From contig NC_018944.1 in NCBI RefSeq assembly GCF_000304475.1, positions 861,517-925,516 on the forward strand: DNA of 64,000 bases, written 5' to 3'. Positions 49,314 to 60,906 of the stretch are shown piece after piece. The notes under the pieces are model-generated. The model was not told the DNA's origin. It did not search any database and saw nothing but the letters and a program-made list of their open reading frames with translations. This DNA is from Kazachstania africana CBS 2517 (lineage: Eukaryota > Ascomycota > Saccharomycetes > Saccharomycetales > Saccharomycetaceae). Positions within the stretch are counted from its first letter, which is position 1, and each line of letters starts with the position of its first letter. Position numbers and translations under genes: made by a program.

Positions 49314-51708
49314 ATCATCGTTCTATTTGTAAGTAACATATATACTTTTCTCCAGATTCAAGATATTTATAGAAGGGGAATTCTTTAATAGAAATTTTGA
49401 AACGTGAGTCCGTATCAGCTTGATGGAAGGAAATAATAAAGCTTGCTGTTGTGTATTCATATAATGGAGCTTCTACTGGCTCGCAAAAATATACGTGATT
49501 GTGTTCAAAATGAAAGATTGCATTTCAAGATCTGAGCAAAAGAAGTCCATTATAATACACTATTTCAAATAATACCGCGTAAGTTGCATTTTCAAAAGGT
49601 TTTGGTAAACTATAAATTCAGGTTAACTATCCGGTTTACTCTCATGCTATAGACACTTATTTCATAAGCCAACCAATATCTAATATTGAAAGGAAAAAGA
49701 AACACCAGTGACTCCTGTAGATACCATATAGTTTCACGACCATTTCCGTTCGATGTCTGTTCATTTGTTTCGGATGAGCTACGCCAATTCTTCATCAGTT
49801 GATACCATTGATATCATAGAACCATTCCAAAATACCATATCCATTGATAAAGGCACATTATTTTAATTGTCTGCATGATTACTCTCAGACATTTCAGATG
49901 TTATTTCCGTAGCTAGCTCCCTGTTGTTTGCAATGGCCATCGCCTCTATTTTTCGAAAGGCAGTACGGCTCACCTTCTGGTTTAAAATTTCAATTTTGTA
50001 GGTAGAAGCTGAACATCAACAAGAATAACGATTAATTTTTGATGAATGACAAATAGCAAAACATTTTATGCTCCTCGTCTTCAAAAACTAGAACTCTAAC
50101 GGGAAATTATAGTATATTTATGAGGAAACCATCTTGATACATATCAGCAACGTCGCCCTAGGCTGAACCTCACTTTTAAAAGCAGCTAAAACCGCGATAG
50201 AATGAATACACCCTTTTCCTTTGGCTGATATGAACGGGAGAATAGACAATTGTTTGAGTCTTGTCTGTTCGAATGTGACCTAACTAATGGAAAGACCATT
50301 TAGCGTGCACAAGATGAGATAGAGAGGATGATTTTACAAAATCACTCATTATTGACATAGCGTCCAGCAGCCACTTTCCTTCTTACATTAATACAAGTAC
50401 AAGTGCCAAAACCTGCTACCACTCTTGTCTTCTTCATTTAAAACAGAAAAAGGGCAAAAAACTGAGTATTTGTCAAAAACTTTATGATGCTTTCCCTTTA
50501 GCTCGAGAAATTTGTAATACGTATTATTCCGTAGTTTTTGAATTCAATCATCAACCAATTGTAGATATATACTCTGGTCCCTCCGGTATGAATGTAGTAG
50601 TTTGAACAGGATAGGTAAGGTTGCAGCACTTTTACTTCCTTTCGCTGACTTCCGTTTCATGGTATATTAAGAGCAGCATAATTCATTCGGGCAAATTCTG
50701 TTTGTGGATACTAGTACCCTCTGGCAAAGTCAATAATTAGGAGTCTGACATTTTTTCTATCCTTGAAGAGCCATAACAGTATCATATTCGTTAAGTCAAT
50801 GCCCTATAACACTACTCGTGATAACAAATCTACCACTACCTCTCGTAACAAGTACTCGAATTGGGGCGCATAAATACTTGTATCATGTCTGTGAATATGA
50901 TGGATGGTATGATCACCATAATTTTGATCATGAGCTTTTTTGGTAGCTTTCTTCCCACAGCCATTGAGATGCTCGAAGACTGTTTGAAGTGTCAATGCAA
51001 CTACTGCGTTCCAAGGGCTGGTTTCCGTGCAAATTTGATTCTATTTTTAATGTAAATGTTGTAGACCAGCTAAACTAAGAAGGTGCAAGAAGCATAACTT
51101 TTAATGGAATGATGTAATGTAGTAAACTACTGTTCTGCTTGTCACATTAGTATCGGTAGTACTACTCTTGCAGCCTATGTAGGTGAATAGCTACCCCTCG
51201 CTATTTGAAGGAATGGTTAAACGATTGTAGAGGTTGAGGTCTCATCCTGAGAAATATTGCACTTGACATAGCTTGTGAAAGTTATTTCCTATCTGCTACC
51301 GCCGTTTCCTACGTACAATGAAAACCCAAAAATAGAAATATACAGTTTCTTACTTTACTGGTTTTTCAGCAGAGATAACAAAAAACAATACTATGTCATA
51401 TATTCTATTCAGAAATGTTTTTTCTCGTAAAGGACGTATAACTCTTCCTATCCCAGAATGCTACAAAGGGTTAACCAGGCAATTTGTTTGTGAATGCTAA
51501 CCTAACAAGTATCAAAAATAAAGCCAATAGCACCAAAATGACAAGTAGGGTTAATGGGAAGCGGCTTTCAATCTACTAAACTGCCTGTCAGGCCTCTAAA
51601 ATCCCTGTCATTTATTATTCCCATGAATATCTCTGCCATTGTCACAGGGTTACTATAAGCAGTAGTTTTCGCAGTTTTTTGAAGGTATTCATTACAGCGA
51701 CTGTCAAT
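49314..51708. other. Gene-poor subtelomeric stretch
   Basis: Nothing convincing was found over 2.4 kb. ORFs of 60-65 codons (for example 49610-49795 and 50804-51055) overlap on opposite strands and look random. No LTR, tRNA or telomere repeat was recognised. Confidence 0.5.
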
Positions 51709-51972
51709 ATGAAACCAGTTCCTTCAGGATTTTTTTACTTTAACTCTCACATTTTTCATTCTGGGTGTTATAACATGCTTTTCTATTCCGTTGCATTGCT
51801 TGACTCATTCAGTAATGAATTAGCTGATAGTTTTTGTGTAATGAAACGTTATAGTTTCCCTAATATGCTATCAAATGCAAGGATTTCTCATACTGACGGC
51901 TATTTATATGACGAGTTGCTAGATGTCTTAAAATTTGATGACTTTATCTATACCAAAATCAAATTTACATGA
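51709..51972 (+). CDS. Small ORF of unknown function
   Basis: 87 residues from the ATG at 51709; the frame extends to a TTG at 51679. The end (GYLYDELLDVLKFDDF) looks protein-like, but I recognise no family. It could be the remnant of a longer gene. Confidence 0.25.
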   Translation: MKPVPSGFFYFNSHIFHSGCYNMLFYSVALLDSFSNELADSFCVMKRYSFPNMLSNARISHTDGYLYDELLDVLKFDDFIYTKIKFT

Positions 51973-51988
51973 TATATGTGACACACAA

Positions 51989-52375
51989 CTATGTACTGAG
52001 CAGCTTGTAATCTTTGAGACCAATATCTGAAGCGTAATTTTCGAGGCCTGAAAGAAATCCAACAGATGTAGCATGTATTAAAATATTCCACATTAAGGCT
52101 TTGTAAATGACTATTTTGAAAGGATCGTTTATATATAGCAGTGATAGCCCCAATAAAAAAAGTGTAACACACTTTGAACCATAAGCGATGGAAGAAGAAG
52201 CATTAATGCCAGTTCTTAAGAGAAATTTTTGTAGAAATGTAATACCGGCCAACTTGGGAAGCGCTACATTAATTGTTCCCAGGAATAACAAAAGATTAAG
52301 ACTAAGTATTGTACCTATAATCAAATATACAAAACATTTTTTCTTCAGCAGAGGTAAAATGGATGGTATAGACAT
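51989..52375 (-). CDS. Small multi-pass membrane protein, unknown
   Basis: The 128-residue product starts at an ATG and has hydrophobic segments at about residues 13-35, 65-82 and 89-108. That suggests three or possibly four membrane spans with short polar loops. The N-terminus MSIPSILPLLKKK and the C-terminus are short. The coherent hydrophobic pattern argues for a real gene, but no family is recognised. It lies about 375 bp from the divergent Gag-like gene, so the two may share a promoter. Confidence 0.5.
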   Translation of the reverse strand: MSIPSILPLLKKKCFVYLIIGTILSLNLLLFLGTINVALPKLAGITFLQKFLLRTGINASSSIAYGSKCVTLFLLGLSLLYINDPFKIVIYKALMWNILIHATSVGFLSGLENYASDIGLKDYKLLST

Positions 52376-52750
52376 TGACTAAAACAAAAAGTTTGGTATA
52401 GGAAAAATGTGTTCTTTTCGTAAATCCAATGAGCAGTGTCGCACTCTGGATATGCAACTCTGCTGTAATGAAAGTATGTTCTTAATAGTTACAATAGTAC
52501 AAACTACTTTTTAGAGAAAATATCCTAAATTTGCCGCAAACTTTTCTCCTTGCAACATAGGTATTTCAGATTCAAAACTCAACCATTACGGGGAACTTTC
52601 GCGCAAAACAATTTGCTTTGCATTCTTTGCCTTCAGATTTTTTTCTCGAGAAGCGTGTTCCTTAGTAGAAGGGCCCAGAAATCATAATAAGAATGTTATT
52701 TACGGCTTATCTCATCAAATTAGTGAAATTAGAATAATATTGTACCTTAT

Positions 52751-53575
52751 ATGCATCGCAAAAATAATACAAATATGAATGTGCAGGAAAATTCAGTAGT
52801 AAACAAAACCGATACTACAAATTTTGTGCGACAATTGATCAAAGAGGTTGAAAATCTTAACTGGAACGATGAGGGGGTTATGTCACCCAAACTTTCAAAA
52901 AAGGAAGATTTTGAAAAATGGTCAAATGCACTTTTTGAACATTTGTTAAAGTCAAATGTTTACTTATATGAATACTTCAAATCCGGCATACTTGACTTTA
53001 CTGAAATGGATGAGTCAGCCAGAACTATTTTAAGTAAATGCTTTGAGAATTCGTTACGCAGTTTGATTATCAAATCTGTCCAAGACGACATCGTTCAAGA
53101 GCTTAATGACTTCTGCCAAAAACATTCCAATTCTATTTCAGCTTTCACTTTATTTCACTTTTTGAAAGATAAATACTCCGGTAGACCTTCCGTGCAAAAG
53201 TGTGAGGTTTTTGATATGCTAAGCAAAATTGATGGCAAAACCACAGATGAAAAAAAAAAATGGGTCGACAGATGTTCAAGACTTCTCCTTGGAAAGAGTC
53301 AAGAAGAAGAACAGCTAGTCAACACTTTCTCGCGTGACCAAGTCAACCGGTATGAGGGTCTTCGTAATAAAAGGATGGAACAAATATCAGAAGTACTCTA
53401 CTCAGTTTGCACTCAGATAAATGGACCAAAGACATGTTCAAAAAATAAGGTTTACAATAGAGCATGGTTAAGTTTCAAAGAAAACTTACGTTTTAGGCCG
53501 GTACTTACGTTACTATTGCTAGCGATTGGGGCTTCAGGACTTAACAAGTTTATTGGAAGGTTTATTTCTGACTGA
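52751..53575 (+). CDS. Gag-like protein with a C-terminal membrane anchor
   Basis: The product is 274 residues. Residues about 40-160 read like the capsid part of a Ty1/copia-type Gag (UBN2-like): a KKEDFEKWSNALFEHL helix, then a run of helices ending ALF-type FLKDKYSG and a later cluster of charged helices. No zinc knuckle, protease, integrase or reverse transcriptase follows, and no flanking LTR was seen. Residues about 250-270 (PVLTLLLLAIGASGLNKFIG) are hydrophobic after basic residues, only a few residues from the end, as in tail-anchored proteins. It may be a domesticated retrotransposon Gag. The Gag match is by eye and is the weak point; the ORF itself is sound. Confidence 0.5.
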   Translation: MHRKNNTNMNVQENSVVNKTDTTNFVRQLIKEVENLNWNDEGVMSPKLSKKEDFEKWSNALFEHLLKSNVYLYEYFKSGILDFTEMDESARTILSKCFENSLRSLIIKSVQDDIVQELNDFCQKHSNSISAFTLFHFLKDKYSGRPSVQKCEVFDMLSKIDGKTTDEKKKWVDRCSRLLLGKSQEEEQLVNTFSRDQVNRYEGLRNKRMEQISEVLYSVCTQINGPKTCSKNKVYNRAWLSFKENLRFRPVLTLLLLAIGASGLNKFIGRFISD

Positions 53576-55183
53576 TATAAATATGCGGGCCGCATAGGTA
53601 AGTAATCAAGGATATCTTGTTTATCTTCGTAACGACTAACAGTTTTAAAAATAACCTTCTTTCAGAAATATATCCTATATAATCAAGTGATATTGTTATT
53701 CCACTCTTGTTATTGTTAGGGTTTTGTTGCATGTTCGCATATTTCAACAGTGCTGATTAAAAAGGAAAGTCTCTCACCATACTTGATAAGGTTTTTTCAA
53801 TACTACTGTCTTCCCTTACCTTGAGAAATAGTATCCAGGAAACAATAGTTGACTCGCTTTCAGACAAGCCGAGAATGGTGGTATATTGAGTTGTATCTTT
53901 AAAGGTTAGGAGGTACAAGGATGAAGTACATGTATATGCCCAGCAGGGTCGTAAATCTAGGCTGTTCATTACTGGAAAACGTTACTTTGCCTGATTTGTC
54001 TTTCAATAACGATTTATTTCACAGCTCATATCGTAGCGTAGTTCAATACTTCATTATGTCTCTAGAGGCTCCCTGACAGCTACTTCATATTCCTGGTAGT
54101 CAATTAATTATCAAAGGTACACGAAGTTTGGGCTAACCAGACAAAATTAGTCTTGCGTCCACAACGTCGCATCATTTTATGGTATGATCTTGTGTGGGAG
54201 CAGCAACCCCAGAGGATCTTAAGTGGTATGAACTCAATATACCTTCCTTTTTTGATCAACATGGACATTCCACTGCAGTATTATAAGGGCATCTTGCCGT
54301 GTGGCATGTTAAAACGAAAAGTTTAAAAGGAGAACCTCAGTAATATGCCTTAGGAAATTAGGAATGAAATTATCAACCAGTATACCAGAGCATCGAGCTA
54401 TTAATCTCAATATTGTCAGTAAATAATGCATTTTCTTTGCAATATATGTTGAAGTACAAAATAAGACCTCCATCCAAGGTTCTTTCTGTAATTGTCCTTG
54501 GTTGTCCTGTATCGTCCAATAAAACTTCATGTTGCAGAGGACGCTAATGGGAAATGCGTCTCAAGATTGAAGTTGCCATTTAATGGCGTGAAATATAACT
54601 CATTCCTTCCTTACAATAAAAAAGACCAATGAAAATCACAAGGCTATTTTATCATTATCGCTGTAGTACCTATTCAACGGTAGGACTATTACGTTTACCT
54701 AAATATTGAACCGGAAGTGCGCCTGGTGAAAAATCCAAAAGAATAGTTTATTCAGGCGGAATGGTTTACACCTCATGTCATGAGTCTATCTAATTCATAT
54801 CAAAGAAAAATAGAGGGAGAACACCCACTGCACATATCGAGAGCAAAAAGGAAATTCAGTAAAGCCTAACTAATCTCTTGCTGGTTTGTGGACCGCATTA
54901 GAGGGTTTAGTTTGACGGTTCTAGTCGCACCAGCAGTGGTCAAAATCACGAGATTGTGAATAGTGTGATCCGAGCTAAATTTAGAGGTAGAGTTGGGGCT
55001 TAATGTAACAAATTCAATCAGTGCTCAAAACGAGTTTATTGTTGTGGATGGACGACATTTATAGGATCTTTATTATAAGCAACCCTAGTCTGTACAAATA
55101 CTTTTTCTCATCACTAGTTCAACGAAAGAAAAGTTTTGGTAAAAAGAAATCTATAAAATATATTTTATATATAACTACCGTCC
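53576..55183. other. Subtelomeric stretch without a clear gene
   Basis: This 1.6 kb has only small ORFs. One of 70 codons (53757-53969, minus) has a protein-like end but no family. A TTAGGGTT motif lies at 53716-53723. Nothing else is supported. Confidence 0.45.
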
Positions 55184-56170
55184 TTATAAGCTGTCGCATT
55201 CGTTGTCTATGCCTCCAAATGCTTGAATATAAGCTTCGCCTACAATAATTGACGTATCTCCAGGCGTTGAGCTAGCTCCAATTGCGAGACAAAACTTACT
55301 TTCAACTGCATAACATTCTGGACTGTTTGTACATGACTGAACTTGCGAAGTGATCCAATTCCCTACGACTGGCCCAGCTTCATCAATCTGTTCACCTTCA
55401 TCAAGCATCCATAAATTTGAGGCAATAACATTCATTCCATAAGTATTGAATGATGCCCATTCTCCCTCATCTCTTTTTTGAAGCGTGGTACCATTAGATA
55501 TATGGTCCAGCAGAGCTGCTGCTGCTGATGCCACACTTTCCGGACGAGCATACACAGTAGTATTGAAATCTCCCCTATCAAATGTCCATGTAACAAAGTA
55601 GTCACCTTCGTCACGCTTTGTAATTTGATTACTAGTACCAGTTTGTGCTTGAGCCAGAAATGTGATATTAGAAGTGTGCTCCAAAAGATAGGTGGAAATT
55701 ACCTCATAATATTGGGAGGTAACAGCAGGGCCACCAAAAAAAGTCATATTAAGTTTAGGAAGGTCGAAACTGACGACGTCACTTCGTTTTCCCACTTCAG
55801 CAGAACCTTTATACCATTCCCATTGGCTATCAGCAGCATATTCTCGGAGGCCTGCAGCTAAGGCGGATGCCATAGCTCCCACTACCAGAGTCCCGACACA
55901 AACAGCAAAGCCAGCAGCAATTAAACCGGTCACACCAGCGATAGCACTAGCTGAGCAAACTATACCTTTTACTTGAGATATATCATTAGCGACTTCTTGG
56001 AAAAATGTGATGCCTGCTTTTGTAACATATTTGTTGATTGACACTCTTTTTGCCAATCTGACCGGTATTGCGTCAATGCGCTTCACTAATCCTAATGCGA
56101 CAATTAGAAAAAAAAGGTCAACCATCTGCACGCGCCATTGCGTATGTTGAAAAGAAAAGAAGCTGCTCAT
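55184..56170 (-). CDS. Secreted K1-like killer preprotoxin (putative)
   Basis: The product is 328 residues from the ATG at 56170, chosen because a TATATAAA element lies 73 bp upstream; ATGs at 56308 and 56125 are alternatives. In order: an N-terminal secretion signal (hydrophobic core about 18-29); Kex2-type Lys-Arg sites at about 41-42, 128-129, 185-186 and 232-233; an Ala/Gly-rich hydrophobic region (about 70-107); four N-glycosylation sequons (about 141, 168, 203 and 226); and a Cys-bearing C-terminal part (Cys near 280, 286, 294 and 325). This layout and size match the K1-type killer preprotoxins, in which alpha and beta chains flank a glycosylated linker. Chromosomal K1-like genes are known from subtelomeres of related yeasts. 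The frame is intact. Activity and sequence-level homology are not shown here. Confidence 0.65.
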   Translation of the reverse strand: MSSFFSFQHTQWRVQMVDLFFLIVALGLVKRIDAIPVRLAKRVSINKYVTKAGITFFQEVANDISQVKGIVCSASAIAGVTGLIAAGFAVCVGTLVVGAMASALAAGLREYAADSQWEWYKGSAEVGKRSDVVSFDLPKLNMTFFGGPAVTSQYYEVISTYLLEHTSNITFLAQAQTGTSNQITKRDEGDYFVTWTFDRGDFNTTVYARPESVASAAAALLDHISNGTTLQKRDEGEWASFNTYGMNVIASNLWMLDEGEQIDEAGPVVGNWITSQVQSCTNSPECYAVESKFCLAIGASSTPGDTSIIVGEAYIQAFGGIDNECDSL

Positions 56171-57619
56171 AATATTATCTAGCTGGTCACATATGTGAAA
56201 AAACTTGGAACTTGTACTACTTGAAGGGAAATTTATCTGTAATTTATATATGAAAGTTTTTACTGTTCTGTCACAAGCGCACTTTCGATGTAAAAGCAAC
56301 ATACCCATGCATTTACTGCTGCTAAAACATTCATCACAGAGTTCTAGTAGACAACTTGAGTTATTATTTTTATAACAGGTCTGAGCGAACTATTTATCCT
56401 AGAAATCGCGGGTGCATAAAGTTCCTGAACGCCTATTTCCAAAGTTGGTTTTCCCTTATGCACTTATGAAAAGTCATTTTGACTACTTTTAGGCTTCAAA
56501 ATGTTCCGTAACTAAACTATGTTGCATGCAGCTGCATAAGAGGTTGGTTGTTATTCAAGCTGTTGCTTAGCTGCGGCAGATGGGTTCTTCTTCTTTTCTA
56601 TGAATGGCAATAACCCTACAACACTTGACACAGTTCAATGTCTCCGCTTCTATTTCTTCAGGCGATTTAATGTGTCCGTCAAATCAAAATCAATCGTTTA
56701 TGCTGCACTCGATAGTCGTTTATATGTAATTAACTTTGAAACTTGTTTATCTTTCCACAAATCTAGAAGTTTCATTGACTACAGAATTGTTTTGATAAGT
56801 ATCGCATGCATACACTGTTTAGATGAAACTGTAAAGTGTAGCAGTACTTTTACAAATGAATTGTTGTACTATACACTGTTGAAATTGCCCTACGGGTCAG
56901 AATTCACTTGAAACACTTCATTTACTTCTTTGTTGTGCTAGAAAAGAAATTAAACTCGACTGTTTTGGTCCTTATATTAAGGAGTACTTTAATGAAAGGG
57001 ATACATATTTCAAGTTCTAAGAAGATGCTATACGAGAGAAGCATGGTTGTATTAGGTATATGCTGACGTATATGTATCATTTTATTGATAGGCACCCTGG
57101 GAATACTCCATGAGATCTCTATCGTACTATCTCGATGCACATTTTTGTGGTTACAATCACACATTGAATAAGTGCTGCAAGCATAGAGCAGTAAAATACC
57201 CTCCGAGCAATTTAGCTTACCTTTCAAGCTTTCTTGCCCTTCAAGAAAATGGAAATTTTTTCAATTTTGCGGTTCTGTGAACGGAAAGCAGAAAGATGCA
57301 GCAACGTGAGAAAGTGACGCAACTGGGAGAACTGAGCAGGATATTCGATGGACGTCTGGACCTGAAAGGCGCTGATTTGACATCTCATTGTTAGAAATTT
57401 CGAGATGTTGACGGTTTTTAGACGTTTATGAATTATATACAGGGTTAAGTAACATCTCGTACTGTGGTCTTAAATATGTGTAGTTATATCAGACTCTAGC
57501 GACCCATCGCTGTGATTAAGGGCGATTGCCTTTGATTTCTAATCTTCTGCGAAGTTACCTAGCATATCTGAATTCATCGTCTTCGACCTTTACTAATACA
57601 CGTTGCAGTAAGGAGAAGG
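56171..57619. other. Subtelomeric stretch between the toxin-like gene and the helicase remnant
   Basis: It holds the promoter of the gene on the left (TATATAAA, minus, 56243-56250) and two ORFs of about 100 codons (56600-56911 plus, 56922-57227 minus) that match no family I know. The left direct repeat of the helicase remnant is at 57413-57484. Confidence 0.4.
57413..57484 (+). repeat. Left copy of a degenerate direct repeat flanking the helicase remnant
   Basis: TTTTTAGACGTTTATGAATT, then after a short gap ATCTCGTACTGTGG and AATATGTGT. The same string of motifs recurs at 58530-58626 with a longer gap. Confidence 0.5.
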
Positions 57620-58516
57620 GTGAATAGCCACGAAGTAGGCATGGTTCAAGCGGATTTGGACAGTAAAACGAAGAGATCTATCTTTGGTGATTCTGAGAAT
57701 CCTGATTCCCCCGTTAAAGTTATTCTGGGGACCAAGCTTATATCAAATGGCTTAGATTGTGCGAGTGTGAATTGTGTTTGTATTATTGATTGTAACATGA
57801 CAATTATCGGGTATCCCCAAATGATAGGTAGAATAAAAGATGAAGGGTATGTGAAAGTGATGGTGACCAGGGCAGCTTCAATGAGAAGGGAGATTGACGA
57901 AGTCTCGAATAGGCTGTTGCCAATTCAGTGGGGCATCTGTATCTCGCAGCAGGTTGCTGCCTTCTCTGCCTATCCATTCGAGGGCCATGCCAGATGCTGC
58001 GGTCAGAACAGGGAGGGAGAAAACCCGATTTCCACAGAAGTGAGGAGAGTAATTAACCTGAGTCGAGCACACAATCTGAATAGAAGGCATAATTTCGAGG
58101 AGGAGACTGGCGAGGATGACTCCCTAATGAGAATATGGAGGGCATTGCCCGACAGTAGATGATCGCTGGGGGCCGTCTTAGGGTTTGGCTGGAATGACGA
58201 GCTGAAAAAGATGCTCTCTGGAGTTTATCCACTAAAAGCTTTGAGATGGATAATGAAAAAGCCAGAGACGCTGCGTGGGGAATGTTTTTACTGGAATTAC
58301 GACTGTAGATGTCAAACAGTGAAGGGGAAATTTGTCGGTGCGTTAGTACCTGAGCTTCTCATACTGTTTGCTACTGTCGACACCAGCTACTTTATCTCTC
58401 AGCAGGCAGAATTGAATATAGAAGAAGGCCACCCATTCGTTGTCCGTCATCTGAGAAATATGAATGAATCGAAGAAAATGGATGTCAAATTTTGCAGATT
58501 TTGCACCTTTACATAG
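57620..58516 (+). pseudogene. Y'-type telomeric helicase remnant
   Basis: One frame runs from a non-ATG codon near 57620 to 58516 and is broken only by TGA at 58160-58162. The first part carries SF2 helicase motifs V (VILGTKLISNGLD) and VI (YPQMIGRI), then MRREIDE, SxRLLPIQWGxxISQQV and GHARCCG. They come in the same order as in the C-terminal half of Y' element helicases (YRF1 family). The part after the stop (LGFGWNDELKKML and on) fits the following Y' region loosely. Motifs I-IV are missing, so this is a fragment. Its rightward direction is that of Y' genes relative to their telomere. Confidence 0.7.
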
Positions 58517-58529
58517 AATATGCAATTCA

Positions 58530-58626
58530 AACTTTTAGCGTGTTAATGAGTTATATATAAAGTTAGTAGTACGGTTTTACCTTCTTATATAAGAATATCT
58601 CGTAGTATGGTTTATAATATGTGTTT
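58530..58626 (+). repeat. Right copy of the direct repeat flanking the helicase remnant
   Basis: CTTTTAGCGTGTTAATGAGTT, then ATCTCGTAGTATGG and AATATGTGT, parallel to 57413-57484. Confidence 0.5.
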
Positions 58627-60786
58627 TGTCGATGTATTGTTGATTCAGCGTAGGTAGCTTTTCCAGATATAATATGAGTATAATTAGTTTGAGTTATATG
58701 GACTGTTGCAAGCACTGGCACGGTAAAATAGCAATAGTATACTCTAATTTCTTATAAAGTAATTTATAAAACAGAGGAAACTTCCAGCTGAGAGAGATAT
58801 CTGGAAGATACAGGTCTTTACATAGGTCTAATTTGAGATGGTTGTCAAATTGTAAACCTCTACCGCTCTTTCTTATCTAATCTTTTAACAAATATAGAGA
58901 TGTAAAGATGAATGACCTTCCAACATATCGTCCCCACTCTGATGGGCCGCCTCATAGTCCAAATGACTCTCCGGAGTTGAAAAGATAGGTTTTATAGTTT
59001 TTTCCCAGTAGTGTTAGATTGTAGCTTGTATCATCTTATTCCTTGATTATGATTGCGTTTCGATAAATGATTCGAATGATTCAAAGGGCAGAATAGTTTA
59101 GGATGTTGAATTGAGAACAAATATCAGTTATTTTAATGAAAAATTAGATGACTTGCGTATCGGCCACCATAAGAGATACTTGGCTGGTTGGATGTGTCTA
59201 GTTTAAATGGAAAAGTGGTTGATACGAATGGAATCAAATTCATAGTTACGAATGTTGTCAATACCTCATAGCAGTTGAAAATAGTGTTCCATGTTATTCT
59301 TAGCATAATCTACCGTTGATGATGGGAGTGTGATACAAAGAAGGCAATCCTGAATTATTGAAAAACGTTTCATTTTGAAGGAAGATCTAGCTCAAGAAGT
59401 CTGTTCATGAGCTATTGGCATTAATATAATCTATTACGTTGGTGTATCAGAAAGGAATAATAGCAAGCTGCTCGAAGGGGTGCTAATCAGCAATACGGCA
59501 CTCATCCTTTAGTCATATCTTTATCTGTCCCTTCATTTTATGAATTCGACATCGTGCTTGAAAGTAGTAAGTGTACCTTGTTCAGTCAGCTCTAAAGTTC
59601 ATTGGAAATGTAAGTTATATCTGTTAGTTAAAGTAATCGTGTAGTTGATTGAATTACATCAAATCTCTTTTTCTCGAGAATCGAAATTTAGAAAAAAAAA
59701 AAAAATTCGAAGATTCGAAGATGAAGGAAAGATGAAGAGAGATGAGAGGGAAGTGACGAGTATAACAGATACAAATGCCAGCTAGGCTAGGATTAAGATA
59801 ATTATGGTCAATTGTTATTGAAATGAGCTCTAAGGTCGAGACTAGTACGTTAATTCACCTAGATCTATTGGGGATCTGAGTACCAGAAGAAGCTATGAAC
59901 CAGAATATCGAAGTGTAAGTTGTCATGATTGAGTGTTAAAAAGTTGAGTATTCATATTTTTTGATAGTCACTTGATAGTAGTCATGGTTATAGAGTTAGT
60001 TTACGCTGATTTGATGTCATTTCTAACCTATCTGAAATGTACAATCAATTTGATAGGAGGAAGAAGAGTGAATGATAGAGGCCCAAAATAGCGAATTGAT
60101 GGCTTTTTAATAGAGGCAAGTTGTATTAGTAGCAAGTGATCACATTGGACTTCTCTGATTTCGCCCTATATAACGGTGGCCTTTGGAATTGATAAAAAGA
60201 GAAGACACTGTCAGAGATTTTAAAGATAGTTCAAAGTAAAAAGTTGATGATATTAGTACAATAAATACGCACAGATCTAGAACGGTGGTGTTAGGTGATG
60301 TAATTCACAATGTTGTCGGATTTAGCGATGTTGAAATCAAGTTCTTTGGTTGATTTCTTGAACCATGTTGAAGGGAAGTCTTTTGGCAATCTAGTATAAC
60401 GTAGAAATAGTGACTAGATCACGATGAAAAATGGTGATCAAGTTCTATTGATAAAAGATCCCTGTATTTGGTTTGATCAGAATTTGTGATTGCGCATTTG
60501 GCGAAGCTGATTTTCGACAGCCCTTTTTAAAGTACAGGTCTAAAATTTAGTGGTTGTATTTATTCTCACCGATAGGGTTAATACTGGTTTGTGATCATTA
60601 ATTTGGATAATATTCATATGCGGAAGAACTGAGACGACAATATGAATCGTCTGTTCCTATTATTACAAATAAAGAGATGATGGAATGAATGTCACCTGTT
60701 GGTGGAGTCAGAACGATTATTATAAATGACGCTAGTGATAAAGAGAATGTCTGAGGTTAATCTTTCGAGGTTCGAGACTGTCATTT

Positions 60787-60906
60787 AAGAAGCTATGATG
60801 TTATTAGAAAAATAATTGAATTCTTCGAGTATTTATGTTCTCTGACAATCAAAGATAAAGCTATTTCAAATAGATGGTGAGACAGTAAATTATGATCAGT
60901 AGAATG
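60787..60906 (+). repeat. Degenerate subtelomeric repeat, copy 1
   Basis: It begins AAGAAGCTATGATGTTATTAG and contains CTATTTCAAATAGATGGTG near the end. It aligns along about 120 bp with the copy at 61674. Confidence 0.55.

Noticed and set aside
56600..57227. Two ORFs of about 100 codons between the toxin-like gene and the helicase remnant
   Set aside because: No recognisable motifs, promoter or composition argue for a gene. They are left as unexplained sequence.
58908..58988. 26-codon ATG frame in the subtelomere
   Set aside because: It is proline-rich and tidy, but short, isolated and in decayed sequence. There is no promoter or homology to support it.
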